A stretch of 64,000 nt of DNA from an uncultured Tenacibaculum sp. (GCF_947499065.1 NZ_CANMMT010000002.1:371313-435312); one strand, 5' to 3'. Positions 44,280 through 53,756 are shown, numbered from the stretch's first letter. Made by a program: numbers and translations. The notes: generated by a model not told the origin, from the sequence alone.

Positions 44280-44369
44280 TTAAACAAAAATTATTAATTG
44301 GTTAATATTCTAAATCTATTAGACTAGATAGTTTATTAATCTTAATTTTAACTGTAATACAATCTAATT

Positions 44370-45836
44370 ATGAATTTAGAGCAATATTTTGATAAATTTA
44401 GAAAAAACATTGTAGGAATCGATCAAACCTACCAGTCGCCTTATGGTGAACAAAAAATGGTATATACAGATTGGACTGCTAGTGGTAGATTGTATAGACC
44501 TATTGAGGAACAGTTATTATACAAATTCGGACCATTTGTAGCCAATACACATACAGAAACATCAACTTCTGGTGCAGCTATGACCTTAGCATATCATGAA
44601 GCAAGAAATATCATAAAGCGTCATGTAAATGCATCAAAAGATGATGTTTTAATTACAGAAGGTTCTGGAATGACTGGAGTTGTAAACAAATTTCAACGAA
44701 TTTTAGGTTTAAAAGTAACTGAAAGTTTAAAAGATCATACACAAGTTCCAGAGGAATTAAAACCTATTGTATTTGTGTCTCATATGGAGCATCATTCAAA
44801 CCAAACATCGTGGATAGAAACAATTGCCGATGTTGTAGTAGTACCATGTAACGATGCGGGCTTGGTATGCTTAAAAAAGTTTGAAGAAACTATCCAGAAA
44901 TACAAAGACAGACCAATTAAAATAGCTTCAATAGTAGCAGGTTCAAATGTAACAGGAATTAAAACAGAATATCATAAAGTAGCTGCATTGATACATAAAT
45001 ATGGTGGACTTTGTTTTGTTGATTTTGCTTGCTCAGCACCGTATGTTGATATCAACATGCACCCAGAAAAAGAAGATGAGTATTTAGATGCTATTTTCTT
45101 TTCTCCACACAAGTTTTTAGGAGGTCCTGGAAGTTCTGGAGTACTTATTTTTAATAAGAAATTATACAAAAATATGGTGCCAGATAACCCAGGAGGAGGT
45201 ACGGTAAGTTACACAAATCCTTGGGGAGAACATGACTATTTTGATGATGTAGAAACACGTGAAGATGGTGGTACACCAGCTTTTTTACAAACAATTAAAA
45301 TAGCTTTATCAATTCAGGTAAAAGACCAAATGGGAACTGAAAACATGAAAAAACGTGAGGATGAAATAAATCCAATCATTTTTGATTGTTTAGAGAACTT
45401 AGATGGCGTTCAAATATTAGCACCAAACCATAAAGATAGATTAAGTATCTTCTCGTTTTACTTTGAAAAGTATCACTTTAATTTAGTAGTAAAATTATTA
45501 AATGATCGATTTGGAATTCAAACAAGAGGAGGTTGTTCTTGTGCTGGTACTTATGGGCACTTTTTATTGAACGTAGATCAAAATACTTCACATAAAATAA
45601 AAGATCAAATATTAGAAGGATGTAACACAGAAAAACCAGGATGGGTACGTTTATCAGTACACCCAACCATTACAAATGAAGAGGTTGATTACATCTGTAA
45701 TTCATTAAATACATTAGCTGATAATATAGAAGAGTGGTCGAAAGATTATACATATGATATGCAAAAAAACGATTACATTCATATATCAGCCACACCTATA
45801 GAAAAAGAGCTAGTGGCAAACTGGTTTTCTTTATAA
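44370..45836 (+). CDS. Aminotransferase class V-fold PLP enzyme
   Basis: A 488-residue PLP enzyme of the class V (cysteine desulfurase-like) fold. The PLP-binding Lys is K248 in FSPHKFLGGPG; other conserved parts are NTHTETSTSGAAM, the cofactor His/Asp region SHMEHHSNQTSW and VDFACSAPYVDI, and a Cys loop GGCSCAGTYGH where desulfurases hold their active Cys. The length is longer than IscS/SufS (about 400) by an extra C-terminal part. The true substrate is unknown; it may be a desulfurase or lyase. Six bases separate it from the M14 peptidase gene. Confidence 0.85.
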   Translation: MNLEQYFDKFRKNIVGIDQTYQSPYGEQKMVYTDWTASGRLYRPIEEQLLYKFGPFVANTHTETSTSGAAMTLAYHEARNIIKRHVNASKDDVLITEGSGMTGVVNKFQRILGLKVTESLKDHTQVPEELKPIVFVSHMEHHSNQTSWIETIADVVVVPCNDAGLVCLKKFEETIQKYKDRPIKIASIVAGSNVTGIKTEYHKVAALIHKYGGLCFVDFACSAPYVDINMHPEKEDEYLDAIFFSPHKFLGGPGSSGVLIFNKKLYKNMVPDNPGGGTVSYTNPWGEHDYFDDVETREDGGTPAFLQTIKIALSIQVKDQMGTENMKKREDEINPIIFDCLENLDGVQILAPNHKDRLSIFSFYFEKYHFNLVVKLLNDRFGIQTRGGCSCAGTYGHFLLNVDQNTSHKIKDQILEGCNTEKPGWVRLSVHPTITNEEVDYICNSLNTLADNIEEWSKDYTYDMQKNDYIHISATPIEKELVANWFSL

Positions 45837-45842
45837 CAATAT

Positions 45843-46895
45843 ATGAAACAAATAGCATCTTCTTTTTTAGAAAATAATTATTCAACAATTAAAGAAAGTG
45901 AAATATCAGGTAGATGGATTACTTTAAAAGATATTGAACCACTATATGAAAAATTAACTACTTCTATTCAAAAGAAAGTAATAGGAGTATCAGAAGAAGG
46001 AAGAGATATTTATCAATTAAAATTTGGCTCAGGAAAAAGAAAAATTCTTATTTGGAGTCAAATGCATGGTAATGAGAGTACAGGAACCAAAGCACTATTT
46101 GATTTCTTAAACTTTATAAAAGATTTTTCAGATTCTGAAATAGTAAAAGCTATTGAAGAAAGCTGTGAGATAGTTATGATACCAATGTTAAATCCTGATG
46201 GAGCAGAGGTATATACTCGAGTTAATGCTAATAATATTGATTTAAATAGAGATGCTGTAGCGTTAGAAGCTAAAGAAAGCAAGCTGTTAAGAAAAGTATT
46301 AGACGCATTTAATCCAGAGTTTTGTTTTAATTTACACGACCAAAGAACCATTTTTGGTGTGGAAGGAACTAAAAATCCAGCGACAATTTCATTTTTAGCG
46401 CCATCGGAAGATATTTCAAGAAAAGTTACAAATGGGAGAAAAGAGACCATGAATGTAATTGTAGCTATGAATTCCTTATTGCAAGAGTTTATTCCAAATC
46501 ATATTGGACGTTATACAGATGAATTTTACCCAACAGCAACAGGAGATAATTTTCAAAAGTTAGGGCACAATACAATTTTAATTGAAGCAGGACATTATCA
46601 GGAAGATTATGACCGAGAAATGGCGAGAAAATTTAATTTTTTCGCGCTATTACAGGGAATTTATCACATTTCTACAGCAAAAAACTTTGAAAATTATACC
46701 GATTATTTTTCTATTCCAAACAATATCAAGAACTTCTATGATGTAATTTATAGAACAAAAAATAATGAAAAAGATGTAGCATATCAGTATGTCGAGAAAG
46801 TAGAAAATGGTAAATTTGCACTCACCTTAACTAAAGAAAAGGAAGGAAATTTATCAACCTTTCTAGGTCATAAAGAATTCAATAAAAATAACTAA
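45843..46895 (+). CDS. M14-family zinc carboxypeptidase
   Basis: A 350-residue peptidase of the M14 (carboxypeptidase A) fold without a signal peptide. Zinc ligands are H75 and E78 (SQMHGNES) and a later His in FCFNLHDQRT. NPDGAEVYTRVNANNIDLNRD is the usual substrate-binding block with the Arg. The catalytic Glu probably lies in LIEAGHY. It may trim peptides or amidated substrates in the cytosol; the target is unknown. It directly follows the class V PLP gene and is probably co-transcribed. Confidence 0.88.
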   Translation: MKQIASSFLENNYSTIKESEISGRWITLKDIEPLYEKLTTSIQKKVIGVSEEGRDIYQLKFGSGKRKILIWSQMHGNESTGTKALFDFLNFIKDFSDSEIVKAIEESCEIVMIPMLNPDGAEVYTRVNANNIDLNRDAVALEAKESKLLRKVLDAFNPEFCFNLHDQRTIFGVEGTKNPATISFLAPSEDISRKVTNGRKETMNVIVAMNSLLQEFIPNHIGRYTDEFYPTATGDNFQKLGHNTILIEAGHYQEDYDREMARKFNFFALLQGIYHISTAKNFENYTDYFSIPNNIKNFYDVIYRTKNNEKDVAYQYVEKVENGKFALTLTKEKEGNLSTFLGHKEFNKNN

Positions 46896-46978
46896 AAATT
46901 AAACTTTTGTTAAACTAAGTTGTTTTTATTTGTAAAAAAAACATATTTTAGCAGTATTACTTGAAGAAAACAAAAAAA

Positions 46979-47458
46979 ATGAAGAAGTTCGTACTAGATG
47001 AAATCGATCACCAAATTTTAGACATTTTAATTGAAAATGCTCGTACTCCTTTTACAGACATAGCAAAGAAATTATTAGTATCGGCAGGTACTATTCATGT
47101 TCGTGTTAAAAAAATGGAAGATGAAGGAATTATTCAAGGATCTACATTAACCTTGAACTATGAAAAAATGGGATATTCGTTTATAGCCCATGTAGGTGTA
47201 TTTTTAGAAAAAACATCTATGACACAACATGTTTTAGATAATTTACGCTTAATACCAAATGTAACAGTAGCATATGTTACAGCTGGTAAGTATAATATAT
47301 TCTGTAAAGTAAGAGCTAAAAGCACAAACGATGCTAAAGATATTATTTATAGAATTGACGATATTCATGGTGTAAATCGTACTGAAACGATGATTTCTTT
47401 AGAAGAAAGTATCAATGACAAAAAGCGTTTAATGCACGCTATTTTCAAAGAAATTTAA
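46979..47458 (+). CDS. Lrp/AsnC-family transcription regulator
   Basis: A 159-residue Lrp/AsnC regulator. The N-terminal HTH is LDEIDHQILDILIENARTPFTDIAKKLLVSAGTIHVRVKKMEDEGII, and the C-terminal RAM ligand domain begins about residue 65 (FIAHVGVFLEKTSM) with the usual GKYNIFCKVRAK. Lrp-type proteins sense amino acids. A longer reading starts at a TTG at 46961, but the ATG at 46979 fits the family start and follows an A-rich stretch. Located between an M14 peptidase gene and a convergent pseudouridine synthase gene. Confidence 0.92.
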   Translation: MKKFVLDEIDHQILDILIENARTPFTDIAKKLLVSAGTIHVRVKKMEDEGIIQGSTLTLNYEKMGYSFIAHVGVFLEKTSMTQHVLDNLRLIPNVTVAYVTAGKYNIFCKVRAKSTNDAKDIIYRIDDIHGVNRTETMISLEESINDKKRLMHAIFKEI

Positions 47459-47477
47459 TTTTAGAATAAATTAATTA

Positions 47478-47512
47478 AAAAAGGGTTACATTTTAAATGT
47501 AACCCTTTTTTA
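47478..47512. terminator. Bidirectional terminator
   Basis: GGGTTACATTT and AAATGTAACCC form a perfect 11-bp stem with a one-base loop, flanked by A6 on one side and T6 on the other. It sits between the convergent Lrp and pseudouridine synthase genes. Confidence 0.9.
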
Positions 47513-47525
47513 ATATTATTAGTTT

Positions 47526-48221
47526 TTAAATACTCCAATTAAACTTCTCGAAAAGAATATTCCAATCATTAGGAAGCTTAGTTTCTAATATCATTTCCTT
47601 GTTAGATATTGGGTGCTTAAATGTCAAAGAATACGCATGTAGAAAAAGATTCTCGCAATTAAAGTTTTCTATAAACATAGTATTATGATTCTTATCACCA
47701 TATTTAGGATCACCAATTAAGGGGTGACTTATCTTATTCATATGAATACGCAATTGATGTAAGCGTCCTGTTTTTGGAGATAACTTAACTAAACTATATC
47801 TAGAAGTATCATAAGGCTTTACAGGGATGTCAAGAGTTATTTTATGAGTCAATTCTAATAAAGTCTCAGCATCTTTATGCACATTTGCATCTCTACCTTT
47901 TACTGGAGAATCAATTATTTTTGATTCAGGTGCATGTCCACGAACAATTCCATAATATGTTTTTTGAATTTCATTATTCGTAAACAATTCTTGGAATTTA
48001 GAAACATAAGAAGTTTCTTTTGCTAATAATATGATACCAGAAGTTTTTCTGTCTAATCTATGAATAGGGTAAAATTTCTTTCCAAATTGATTAAATAACA
48101 GTTGTAATAAAGAGTCTTCATCAGAAACATTTCTAGAATGATGTGCGTGATGTACAACAACATTATTAGGTTTAGATACACAAATAATATATTCGTCTTC
48201 AAAAAGTATGTCTAATGCCAT
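47526..48221 (-). CDS. RluA-family pseudouridine synthase (TruC-like)
   Basis: A 231-residue pseudouridine synthase of the RluA family. The catalytic Asp is D57 in HRLDRKTSGIILLAKE; LSPKTGRLHQLRIHMNKISHPLIGDPKYG is the second family block. There is no S4 domain at the N terminus. The short form with ILFEDEYIICVSKPNNVVVH at the start fits TruC (tRNA position 65), but rRNA-specific relatives are similar. It lies two bases behind an MFS transporter gene on the same strand. Confidence 0.92.
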   Translation of the reverse strand: MALDILFEDEYIICVSKPNNVVVHHAHHSRNVSDEDSLLQLLFNQFGKKFYPIHRLDRKTSGIILLAKETSYVSKFQELFTNNEIQKTYYGIVRGHAPESKIIDSPVKGRDANVHKDAETLLELTHKITLDIPVKPYDTSRYSLVKLSPKTGRLHQLRIHMNKISHPLIGDPKYGDKNHNTMFIENFNCENLFLHAYSLTFKHPISNKEMILETKLPNDWNILFEKFNWSI

Positions 48222-48223
48222 AA

Positions 48224-49429
48224 TTAGCTTTTTACCGCTTTAAGTTTAGTAGTTTTTAATAAAACTATTGATAAGGTACCACAAACTAGAAATCCAATAA
48301 ATAGTGGAAGGGTAGTGGTAATAACAAATTTACCTATAAAAGTAGCTATAGGTACAGCCATTATTGTAGAAACAAATCCATTAATAGCCGCTCCAATACC
48401 AGCAATATGTCCTACAGGTTGCATAGCAAGTGCTCTTAAGTTTCCAAATAGAAAACCAATTGCAAAAAATTGTAAAGCAAAGAAGGTTAATAAAATTACA
48501 ATACTTGGGTTTTCTTTTTGATAAAATAAAAAGATATATAAGATTGGAATTAAGGTAAAAACTATCAAAAAGACAGAAACCAATTTATACATACCAAATT
48601 TCATAACGAAAGTTCCATTTAAAAAAGTAGCAAAACCTACTGCTATTGCAAGTCCAGCGAAGATATATGGAAACTCATCTACTAAATGATATTGTTCTTG
48701 AAATATTTGTTGAGATGCACTTAAATACACCATAAAGGACCCAGTAATGAATCCAGAAATTAAAGTGAAAACAATGGCTTGTTTGTGCTTAATAAATTCT
48801 TTAGTACCAGTAATAAATAATTGGAAAGAAAATTTAATTTTATTCTCTTCCTTTAAAGTTTCTGGTTGACGTTTCCATAGCCAAAACATAACAATAACTC
48901 CAAAAATTAACTGACTATAAAATATAGATTTCCATCCGTAAATATCTAACATTAATTTACCTAATGCAGGAGCTACTACAGGAACCATGATAAAAATAAC
49001 AACAATAAACGACATTATTTTAGCCATATAATCGCCACTAAAAGAGTCTCTAACCATAGCTATGCTTATTGTTCTTGGGGCAGATAGGCCAATTCCTTGA
49101 AGTATTCTACCAAAAACCATCATTTCAATAGAAGAGGCACTAACGCAAATAAAACTAGCAATGACAAAGAGTATAAAACCACCATAAATTATGGGTTTTC
49201 TACCTAAGCTATCGGAAATAGGACCAGATATTAACTGACCAAAACCTAAGCCTAAAAAAATCATTGTTACAAGTAATTGATTATCACTTGATGCTTGTTG
49301 GATATTAAGAGATAAACCTATTTGTTCTAAAGCAGGTAATAAAGCATCTATTGATAAAGCTACTAATGACATTAATGAGGCCATTAAAGCTATGAATTCT
49401 AATTTAGAATTATTTTCTTGTTTTTGCAT
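48224..49429 (-). CDS. MFS multidrug efflux transporter, Bcr/CflA type
   Basis: A 401-residue inner-membrane protein with twelve hydrophobic segments. The family signature between helices 2 and 3 is GQLISGPISDSLGRKPIIYGG; helix 4 has FGRILQGIGLSAPRTISIAMVRD, typical for the Bcr/CflA (DHA1) group that exports drugs such as bicyclomycin, sulfonamides or florfenicol. The actual substrate is unknown. A -7 box TATTTTTG ends only five bases before the ATG, so the transcript may be almost leaderless. Confidence 0.92.
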   Translation of the reverse strand: MQKQENNSKLEFIALMASLMSLVALSIDALLPALEQIGLSLNIQQASSDNQLLVTMIFLGLGFGQLISGPISDSLGRKPIIYGGFILFVIASFICVSASSIEMMVFGRILQGIGLSAPRTISIAMVRDSFSGDYMAKIMSFIVVIFIMVPVVAPALGKLMLDIYGWKSIFYSQLIFGVIVMFWLWKRQPETLKEENKIKFSFQLFITGTKEFIKHKQAIVFTLISGFITGSFMVYLSASQQIFQEQYHLVDEFPYIFAGLAIAVGFATFLNGTFVMKFGMYKLVSVFLIVFTLIPILYIFLFYQKENPSIVILLTFFALQFFAIGFLFGNLRALAMQPVGHIAGIGAAINGFVSTIMAVPIATFIGKFVITTTLPLFIGFLVCGTLSIVLLKTTKLKAVKS

Positions 49430-49474
49430 TCGGCAAAAATACTGCGTTTATCTTCAGCATAATCATTTATAACC

Positions 49475-49507
49475 AAAAAAAGACCATTTTTATACAATGG
49501 TCTTTTT
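49475..49507 (-). terminator. Terminator of the DUF6438 gene
   Basis: AAAAAGACCATT and AATGGTCTTTTT form a 12-bp stem with a loop of about seven bases and T runs both ways. It lies 22 bp downstream of the lipoprotein gene that reads leftwards. Confidence 0.8.
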
Positions 49508-49528
49508 AAAACAAACAAATAGAAAAAA

Positions 49529-49921
49529 CTACTCAATAATTTTTTCCAATAACCTAACTAAGTCTTTTATTTTTTCTTTATTTCTTACTGAAAGCTTTTT
49601 ACCATTATACTTTAGCGTAGTGGTAGGTAAATCTCTGATTACTTCATTTTTTGTATTGAAATCTACTTTTTTAAGCTCTTCTTCAATTTCCTGTAATTGA
49701 TTTTTAGAAAGAGAGAATTTATGTTCACCTTTTAAAGCTACATTTTGAAGCCCTTTATAAACTACTTCACCATTATTATAAATATACATATCAAATACAG
49801 GACATTTTCCCAAACATGATGATTTCCCGTAATATATAAAGGGAGTTTCTTTTATATTTTTAGAAACTGAACAGTTACTAAGAATAACAAAAAATAATAT
49901 GTATAATAAGGACTGATTCAT
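49529..49921 (-). CDS. DUF6438-like lipoprotein
   Basis: A predicted lipoprotein of 130 residues (MNQSLLYILFFVILSNCS; Cys17 in the lipobox). The domain FIYYGKSSCLGKCPVFDMYIYNNGEVVYKG, with its C-x-G-x-C-P-x-F-x-x-x-I core, is the DUF6438 pattern; later parts (LPTTTLKYNGKKLSVRNK) fit the same. Function unknown. A start 24 codons upstream is open, but it would put an extra non-signal stretch before the signal peptide, so ATG 49921 is preferred. Confidence 0.78.
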   Translation of the reverse strand: MNQSLLYILFFVILSNCSVSKNIKETPFIYYGKSSCLGKCPVFDMYIYNNGEVVYKGLQNVALKGEHKFSLSKNQLQEIEEELKKVDFNTKNEVIRDLPTTTLKYNGKKLSVRNKEKIKDLVRLLEKIIE

Positions 49922-50016
49922 ACTTAATAATTTAAAAAATGACGCCATCAAGAGGTAAATGATTGAAGGGTAGTGAAGGGTATTTACTCTCAACAGCGCC
50001 TTATAATGTATATTAT

Positions 50017-51003
50017 TTAATGTCTACATTTAGTTTTATGAGGATTTCCAAAAGTGTTAGCTTGTTTCCACTTTCCAGGTTCAGGCAATTCAAATGCGTA
50101 TGCTTTACCTTTTGCTCTTAGTTGTAAATTTTTTCTGATATGATTTCTAAATTCTAATAATTCGCTCTTTTCATACATTAGTAGAATTTTCTTTTCAGCA
50201 ATTGAGTTTCCTGCTGGTTTTTCTTTTCTAGTAATGAAAGTAGCAAAGACTTCGGCAATGTCTTCAGGAGGATTTGTAGAAGCATATCGAGTCACAAATC
50301 TCTCTTGGTATTTACTGTAAAATTTTTGCTGAGAATCTTCATCTTTTTTTGCAGTTTGGAATTCTGTCCAGATATCTTTCCAATATTGTTTATGCAATTC
50401 ATTTATATAAGAATTGTCTTTTGCACAACCTTCACCTGGAAAATAGTTTTTACAATTTTCGGCATTAATAGCCGCATTTAATTGTGTGTCGTTTAAAGTT
50501 AAAACATGTCCAAACTCATGAATTATAGTATAGGAAACTTCTCCACCTGCATTAAAACCACCTTGATAAGCATAATTAATGGCAATACCCATTTTCCAAC
50601 TAGATAAATCTTTTTTTAATTGTACTACAAAACCAGCGCTTCCAGAAACTGAGCCATTGTAAATTAAAAATTCACCCATTTTTTTTCGTTGATTTAATGG
50701 GACTATTTTTTTTACCAAATCCCATATTTGTTTATGTTTAGCAACATCTTTCTGATATTCTAAATCTTGCCCAGTAACTTTATAATCTTTGATTTTTGAA
50801 ATATTATCGCCATCAATTTTATATAAAGTAATTTCACCATCACTACCTTGTTCTTGACTACCAGTGTTTCCTGAATTTGAACCGTTAGAGTTACCAGTGG
50901 CATTAGAAGGGATTACAATAGTATCATCATTGTTACACGAGTTTATCACTAAAATTGATAAAACAATGAAAAGAGGTATAATTAATCTTTTGATTTTCTT
51001 CAT
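50017..51003 (-). CDS. Putative zinc-binding metallopeptidase lipoprotein
   Basis: A 328-residue predicted lipoprotein (lipobox VINSCN), followed by a Gly/Asn/Ser-rich linker (about 30-55). The catalytic motif is HEFGHVLTLND at 162-172 (H162, E163, H166), with a likely third ligand in PPEDIAEVFATFI. The pattern fits the Bacteroidota putative zinc-binding metallopeptidase group (PF15890-like), which is usually near SusC/SusD nutrient systems. Here it stands alone, divergent from the nitrite reductase operon. Substrate unknown. Confidence 0.82.
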   Translation of the reverse strand: MKKIKRLIIPLFIVLSILVINSCNNDDTIVIPSNATGNSNGSNSGNTGSQEQGSDGEITLYKIDGDNISKIKDYKVTGQDLEYQKDVAKHKQIWDLVKKIVPLNQRKKMGEFLIYNGSVSGSAGFVVQLKKDLSSWKMGIAINYAYQGGFNAGGEVSYTIIHEFGHVLTLNDTQLNAAINAENCKNYFPGEGCAKDNSYINELHKQYWKDIWTEFQTAKKDEDSQQKFYSKYQERFVTRYASTNPPEDIAEVFATFITRKEKPAGNSIAEKKILLMYEKSELLEFRNHIRKNLQLRAKGKAYAFELPEPGKWKQANTFGNPHKTKCRH

Positions 51004-51092
51004 AATGTTTAAATTTTAATTAGTAACTAAATCCGCGCGGTTATATAAGTTAAACAGCAATAACAAAATCTACCCTACTTAAAAAAATGCAT

Positions 51093-51110
51093 CTATGATT
51101 TTTATCATAG
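51093..51110 (+). promoter_or_regulatory. CRP/FNR-type binding site of the nrf operon
   Basis: CTATGAT-TTTT-ATCATAG is a perfect palindrome with the CRP/FNR-type core TGA-N6-TCA. The centre is at 51101.5. The core ATGATTTTTATCAT is the exact complement of the site at 59916-59929. It is 36.5 bp from the last base of the -7 box, which places it near -41.5, where class II activators bind. Confidence 0.65.
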
Positions 51111-51130
51111 AATAAAGAATAGTTTCTACT

Positions 51131-51138
51131 GAAATTTG
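51131..51138 (+). promoter_or_regulatory. -7 box of the nrf operon
   Basis: GAAATTTG, one base from the TAnnTTTG consensus. A start point about five bases downstream would give a 5' leader of about 26 nt before the porin gene. Confidence 0.5.
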
Positions 51139-51168
51139 TGCTTATAGATAATGTAAAATCGAATTATT

Positions 51169-52407
51169 ATGAAAGTATTTAAATTTCTCTCAGCATTTTT
51201 ACTGTTATTCTCATTAACAGGTTATGCACAACAATTACAAATTGATGCTGAAATACGTCCTCGTGCAGAATACAGACATGGTTTTAAAACGTTATTTCCA
51301 GATAACGAAAAAGCAGCTTTATTTACATCGCAAAGAACACGTGTAAATATTGATTATAGAATTGAGAAATTGAACTTTTATGTGAGTGTTCAAGATGTTA
51401 GAGTTTGGGGAGATGTACCTCAATTAAATTCAAGTGATTCAAATGGATTAAGTATACACCAAGCATGGGGAGAAATTATGTTAGACTCTAATTTTTCTTT
51501 AAAACTAGGGCGTCAAGAAATTGTTTACGATGATAGTAGAATGTTTGGTAATGTAGCTTGGGCACAGCAAGCTAGAAGTCATGATTTGGCGCTATTAAAA
51601 TATAGAAAGAACACTTTTAAGTTAGATGTTGGTTTAGCGTTTAATCAGTCTAGAGAAAATATTATTGGTACAAACCTAACAACACCGAACACATATAAAG
51701 CATTACAGTATGCATGGATTCATAAAGATTTTGAGAATTTCTCAGGTAGCTTTTTATTCTTAAATAATGGACTACAGTCTACTTCTGGAATAAAATATAG
51801 CCAAACTGTTGGTACACATTTAAAAGCTAAAAGAAATAAATTAAATATAGCAGCTAATATCTTTTATCAGTTTGGAAACGATGTTAATAACAATGATTTA
51901 AGCGCTTATTTATTTGGTTTAGAATCAAACTACAAGGTAACAAACAAAACAACGGTAGGTTTAGGAATTGAGTTACAAAGCGGTAATGATTACAATATAG
52001 CAAGTGGAAAGAACAATGCTTTTAATCCTTTTTATGGAACAAACCACAAGTTTAATGGGTTTATGGACTATTTCTATGTTGGAAATCATATAAACAGTGT
52101 AGGGTTATTAGATATTTATGCTAAAGCAAATTTTAAATTAAATCCAAAATCTAATTTAACAGCATTTGTTCATAATTTTTCTGCTGCTGCCGATATCAAT
52201 AGCACAGTTTCAAAACAGCTAGGAACAGAAGTAGATCTTGTTTATGGATATAGATTTACTAAAGAAATTGGAGTTAAAGCTGGGTATTCTCACTTATTTG
52301 CTTCAGAAGGAATGAGAGTATTAAAAGGAAACTTTGAAAATACCAACAACTGGGGATGGGTAATGGTAACTATTAATCCTGTATTATTTAAAACGAAAAA
52401 TAAATAG
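51169..52407 (+). CDS. Alginate-export-type outer-membrane porin
   Basis: A 412-residue outer-membrane beta-barrel with a Sec signal (MKVFKFLSAFLLLFSLTGYAQQ). It starts LQIDAEIRPRAEYRHGF and has RLGRQEIVYDDSRMFGNVAWAQQ-like elements (here KLGRQEIVYDDSRM), which fit the alginate export/porin family (PF13372-like). It ends in the strand WGWVMVTINPVLFK. As first gene of the RIC-NrfH-NrfA-CcsBA run, with two bases to the next gene, it may serve as the entry pore for nitrite or nitrate rather than for alginate. The family is solid; the substrate is inference. Confidence 0.85.
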   Translation: MKVFKFLSAFLLLFSLTGYAQQLQIDAEIRPRAEYRHGFKTLFPDNEKAALFTSQRTRVNIDYRIEKLNFYVSVQDVRVWGDVPQLNSSDSNGLSIHQAWGEIMLDSNFSLKLGRQEIVYDDSRMFGNVAWAQQARSHDLALLKYRKNTFKLDVGLAFNQSRENIIGTNLTTPNTYKALQYAWIHKDFENFSGSFLFLNNGLQSTSGIKYSQTVGTHLKAKRNKLNIAANIFYQFGNDVNNNDLSAYLFGLESNYKVTNKTTVGLGIELQSGNDYNIASGKNNAFNPFYGTNHKFNGFMDYFYVGNHINSVGLLDIYAKANFKLNPKSNLTAFVHNFSAAADINSTVSKQLGTEVDLVYGYRFTKEIGVKAGYSHLFASEGMRVLKGNFENTNNWGWVMVTINPVLFKTKNK

Positions 52408-52409
52408 TT

Positions 52410-53135
52410 ATGGTAGTGTCAAGAGAAAAAACAGTAGCAGCGTATGTTACAGAAAATATTAAAACTGCACATATTTTCAAGAAGCATGGAATAGATTTTT
52501 GTTGTGGAGGAGCTGTTACAGTAGAAAAAGCTTGTAAAAAAAACAATGTTGACCAAGCAATTTTAGAAAAAGAGCTTTCTGAAGTAGATAAAGTGGTAGA
52601 TAAATTACAAGACTTTGATAGTTGGAGCTTAGATTTTTTAATAGTTTATATCGAAAATCTTCATCATACATATGTAAGAGAAAGTCTTCCTTTATTATCT
52701 CAATATGCTAATAAAGTTGCAAAAGTTCATGGACATCATTATGAAGAAGTAGTTATAGTAAATAAGCTTTTTCATGAGGTAGCAAACGAGTTAATTTCTC
52801 ACATGCAAAAAGAAGAGCAAATTCTATTTCCATTTATAAATCAGTTGGTAGATGCCAAAAAGAAAAAGGAAGTATATAAACGACCTCCATTTGGCACCGT
52901 AAATAATCCAATTAAAATGATGGAACATGAGCATGAAAATGCAGGAGGTGTTTTAAAGGAAATAGCTAGGTTAACAAACAATTATACACCACCAGAAGGA
53001 GCGTGTAATACGTTTAAAGCTTTATATGCTAAACTAGAAGAGTTTGAACAAGATTTACATCAGCATATACATTTAGAAAATAACATTTTACATCCAAAGG
53101 CTATTAAGTTAGAAAAAGAGTTAACAGCCTCTTAA
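52410..53135 (+). CDS. RIC-family iron-sulfur repair di-iron protein (YtfE/ScdA)
   Basis: A 241-residue RIC protein, which repairs Fe-S clusters damaged by nitrosative or oxidative stress. The N-terminal ScdA_N domain (about 1-60) has HGIDFCCGGAVTVEKAC. The C-terminal hemerythrin-like domain has His/Glu iron ligands at LHHTYVRESLP, HGHHYEE, HMQKEEQILFP, MMEHEHENAG and HQHIHLENNILHPKA. Its presence between porin and nitrite reductase genes fits protection from NO formed during nitrite reduction. Confidence 0.95.
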   Translation: MVVSREKTVAAYVTENIKTAHIFKKHGIDFCCGGAVTVEKACKKNNVDQAILEKELSEVDKVVDKLQDFDSWSLDFLIVYIENLHHTYVRESLPLLSQYANKVAKVHGHHYEEVVIVNKLFHEVANELISHMQKEEQILFPFINQLVDAKKKKEVYKRPPFGTVNNPIKMMEHEHENAGGVLKEIARLTNNYTPPEGACNTFKALYAKLEEFEQDLHQHIHLENNILHPKAIKLEKELTAS

Positions 53136-53152
53136 AGATAAAAACAAAAGAC

Positions 53153-53749
53153 TTGAATTTTAATCGCGAAATATTACCAAATAAAAAATCTAAATGGAGA
53201 AAAGTAGCTATTGTTTTAATAGGAATAGTTACAGGATTAGGTTTTTTTATGGCAAAAGAGGCTTCTTTAGTTTCTTATATGTCAGATGATCCCTTGGCAT
53301 GTGTAAACTGTCATGTAATGACGCCTATGTACAATAGTTGGATGCATAGTTCGCATAGAGAGCAAGCTTCTTGTAATGATTGTCATGTACCACATGATAA
53401 TGTTTTTAACAAATATTATTTCAAAGCTAAGGATGGTTTATTTCATGCTTCGGTTTTTACAGCAAGAGCAGAACCAGAGGTAATGTTTATGAGAGAAGCT
53501 TCACAAGAAGTAGTACAAAACAATTGTATAAGGTGTCATATACAACAAGTAACACAAGTAAAATACGACGGTTGGCTTGAAAATCATCAAGAAAATAGAA
53601 CAGAACGTAAATGTTGGTCTTGTCATCAAGAACTTCCCCATGGTACGGTGCATGGAATTTCTACTATAAGAAATAACATTGCTCCAATACCCACAGATAA
53701 TGTAGAAACGGTAATTCCAGAATGGCTTAATCAACAAATAAAAAAGTAA
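53153..53749 (+). CDS. nrfH: Cytochrome c nitrite reductase small subunit NrfH
   Basis: A 198-residue NrfH, the membrane-anchored quinol oxidase subunit of the ammonia-forming nitrite reductase. A short N-terminal tail and one transmembrane helix (about 17-38) precede four c-type heme motifs: CVNCH, CNDCH, CIRCH and CWSCH. The first AUG would fall inside the helix, so the start must be upstream: TTG at 53153 is the fitting codon, giving NFNREILPNKKSKWRK before the helix. Between the RIC gene and nrfA, 7 bp before the latter. Confidence 0.95.
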   Translation: MNFNREILPNKKSKWRKVAIVLIGIVTGLGFFMAKEASLVSYMSDDPLACVNCHVMTPMYNSWMHSSHREQASCNDCHVPHDNVFNKYYFKAKDGLFHASVFTARAEPEVMFMREASQEVVQNNCIRCHIQQVTQVKYDGWLENHQENRTERKCWSCHQELPHGTVHGISTIRNNIAPIPTDNVETVIPEWLNQQIKK

Positions 53750-53756
53750 CAAAACA

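Noticed and set aside
49922..49993. Upstream extension of the DUF6438-like lipoprotein
   Set aside because: It would place 24 residues before a clean signal peptide with lipobox, so the inner start is better.
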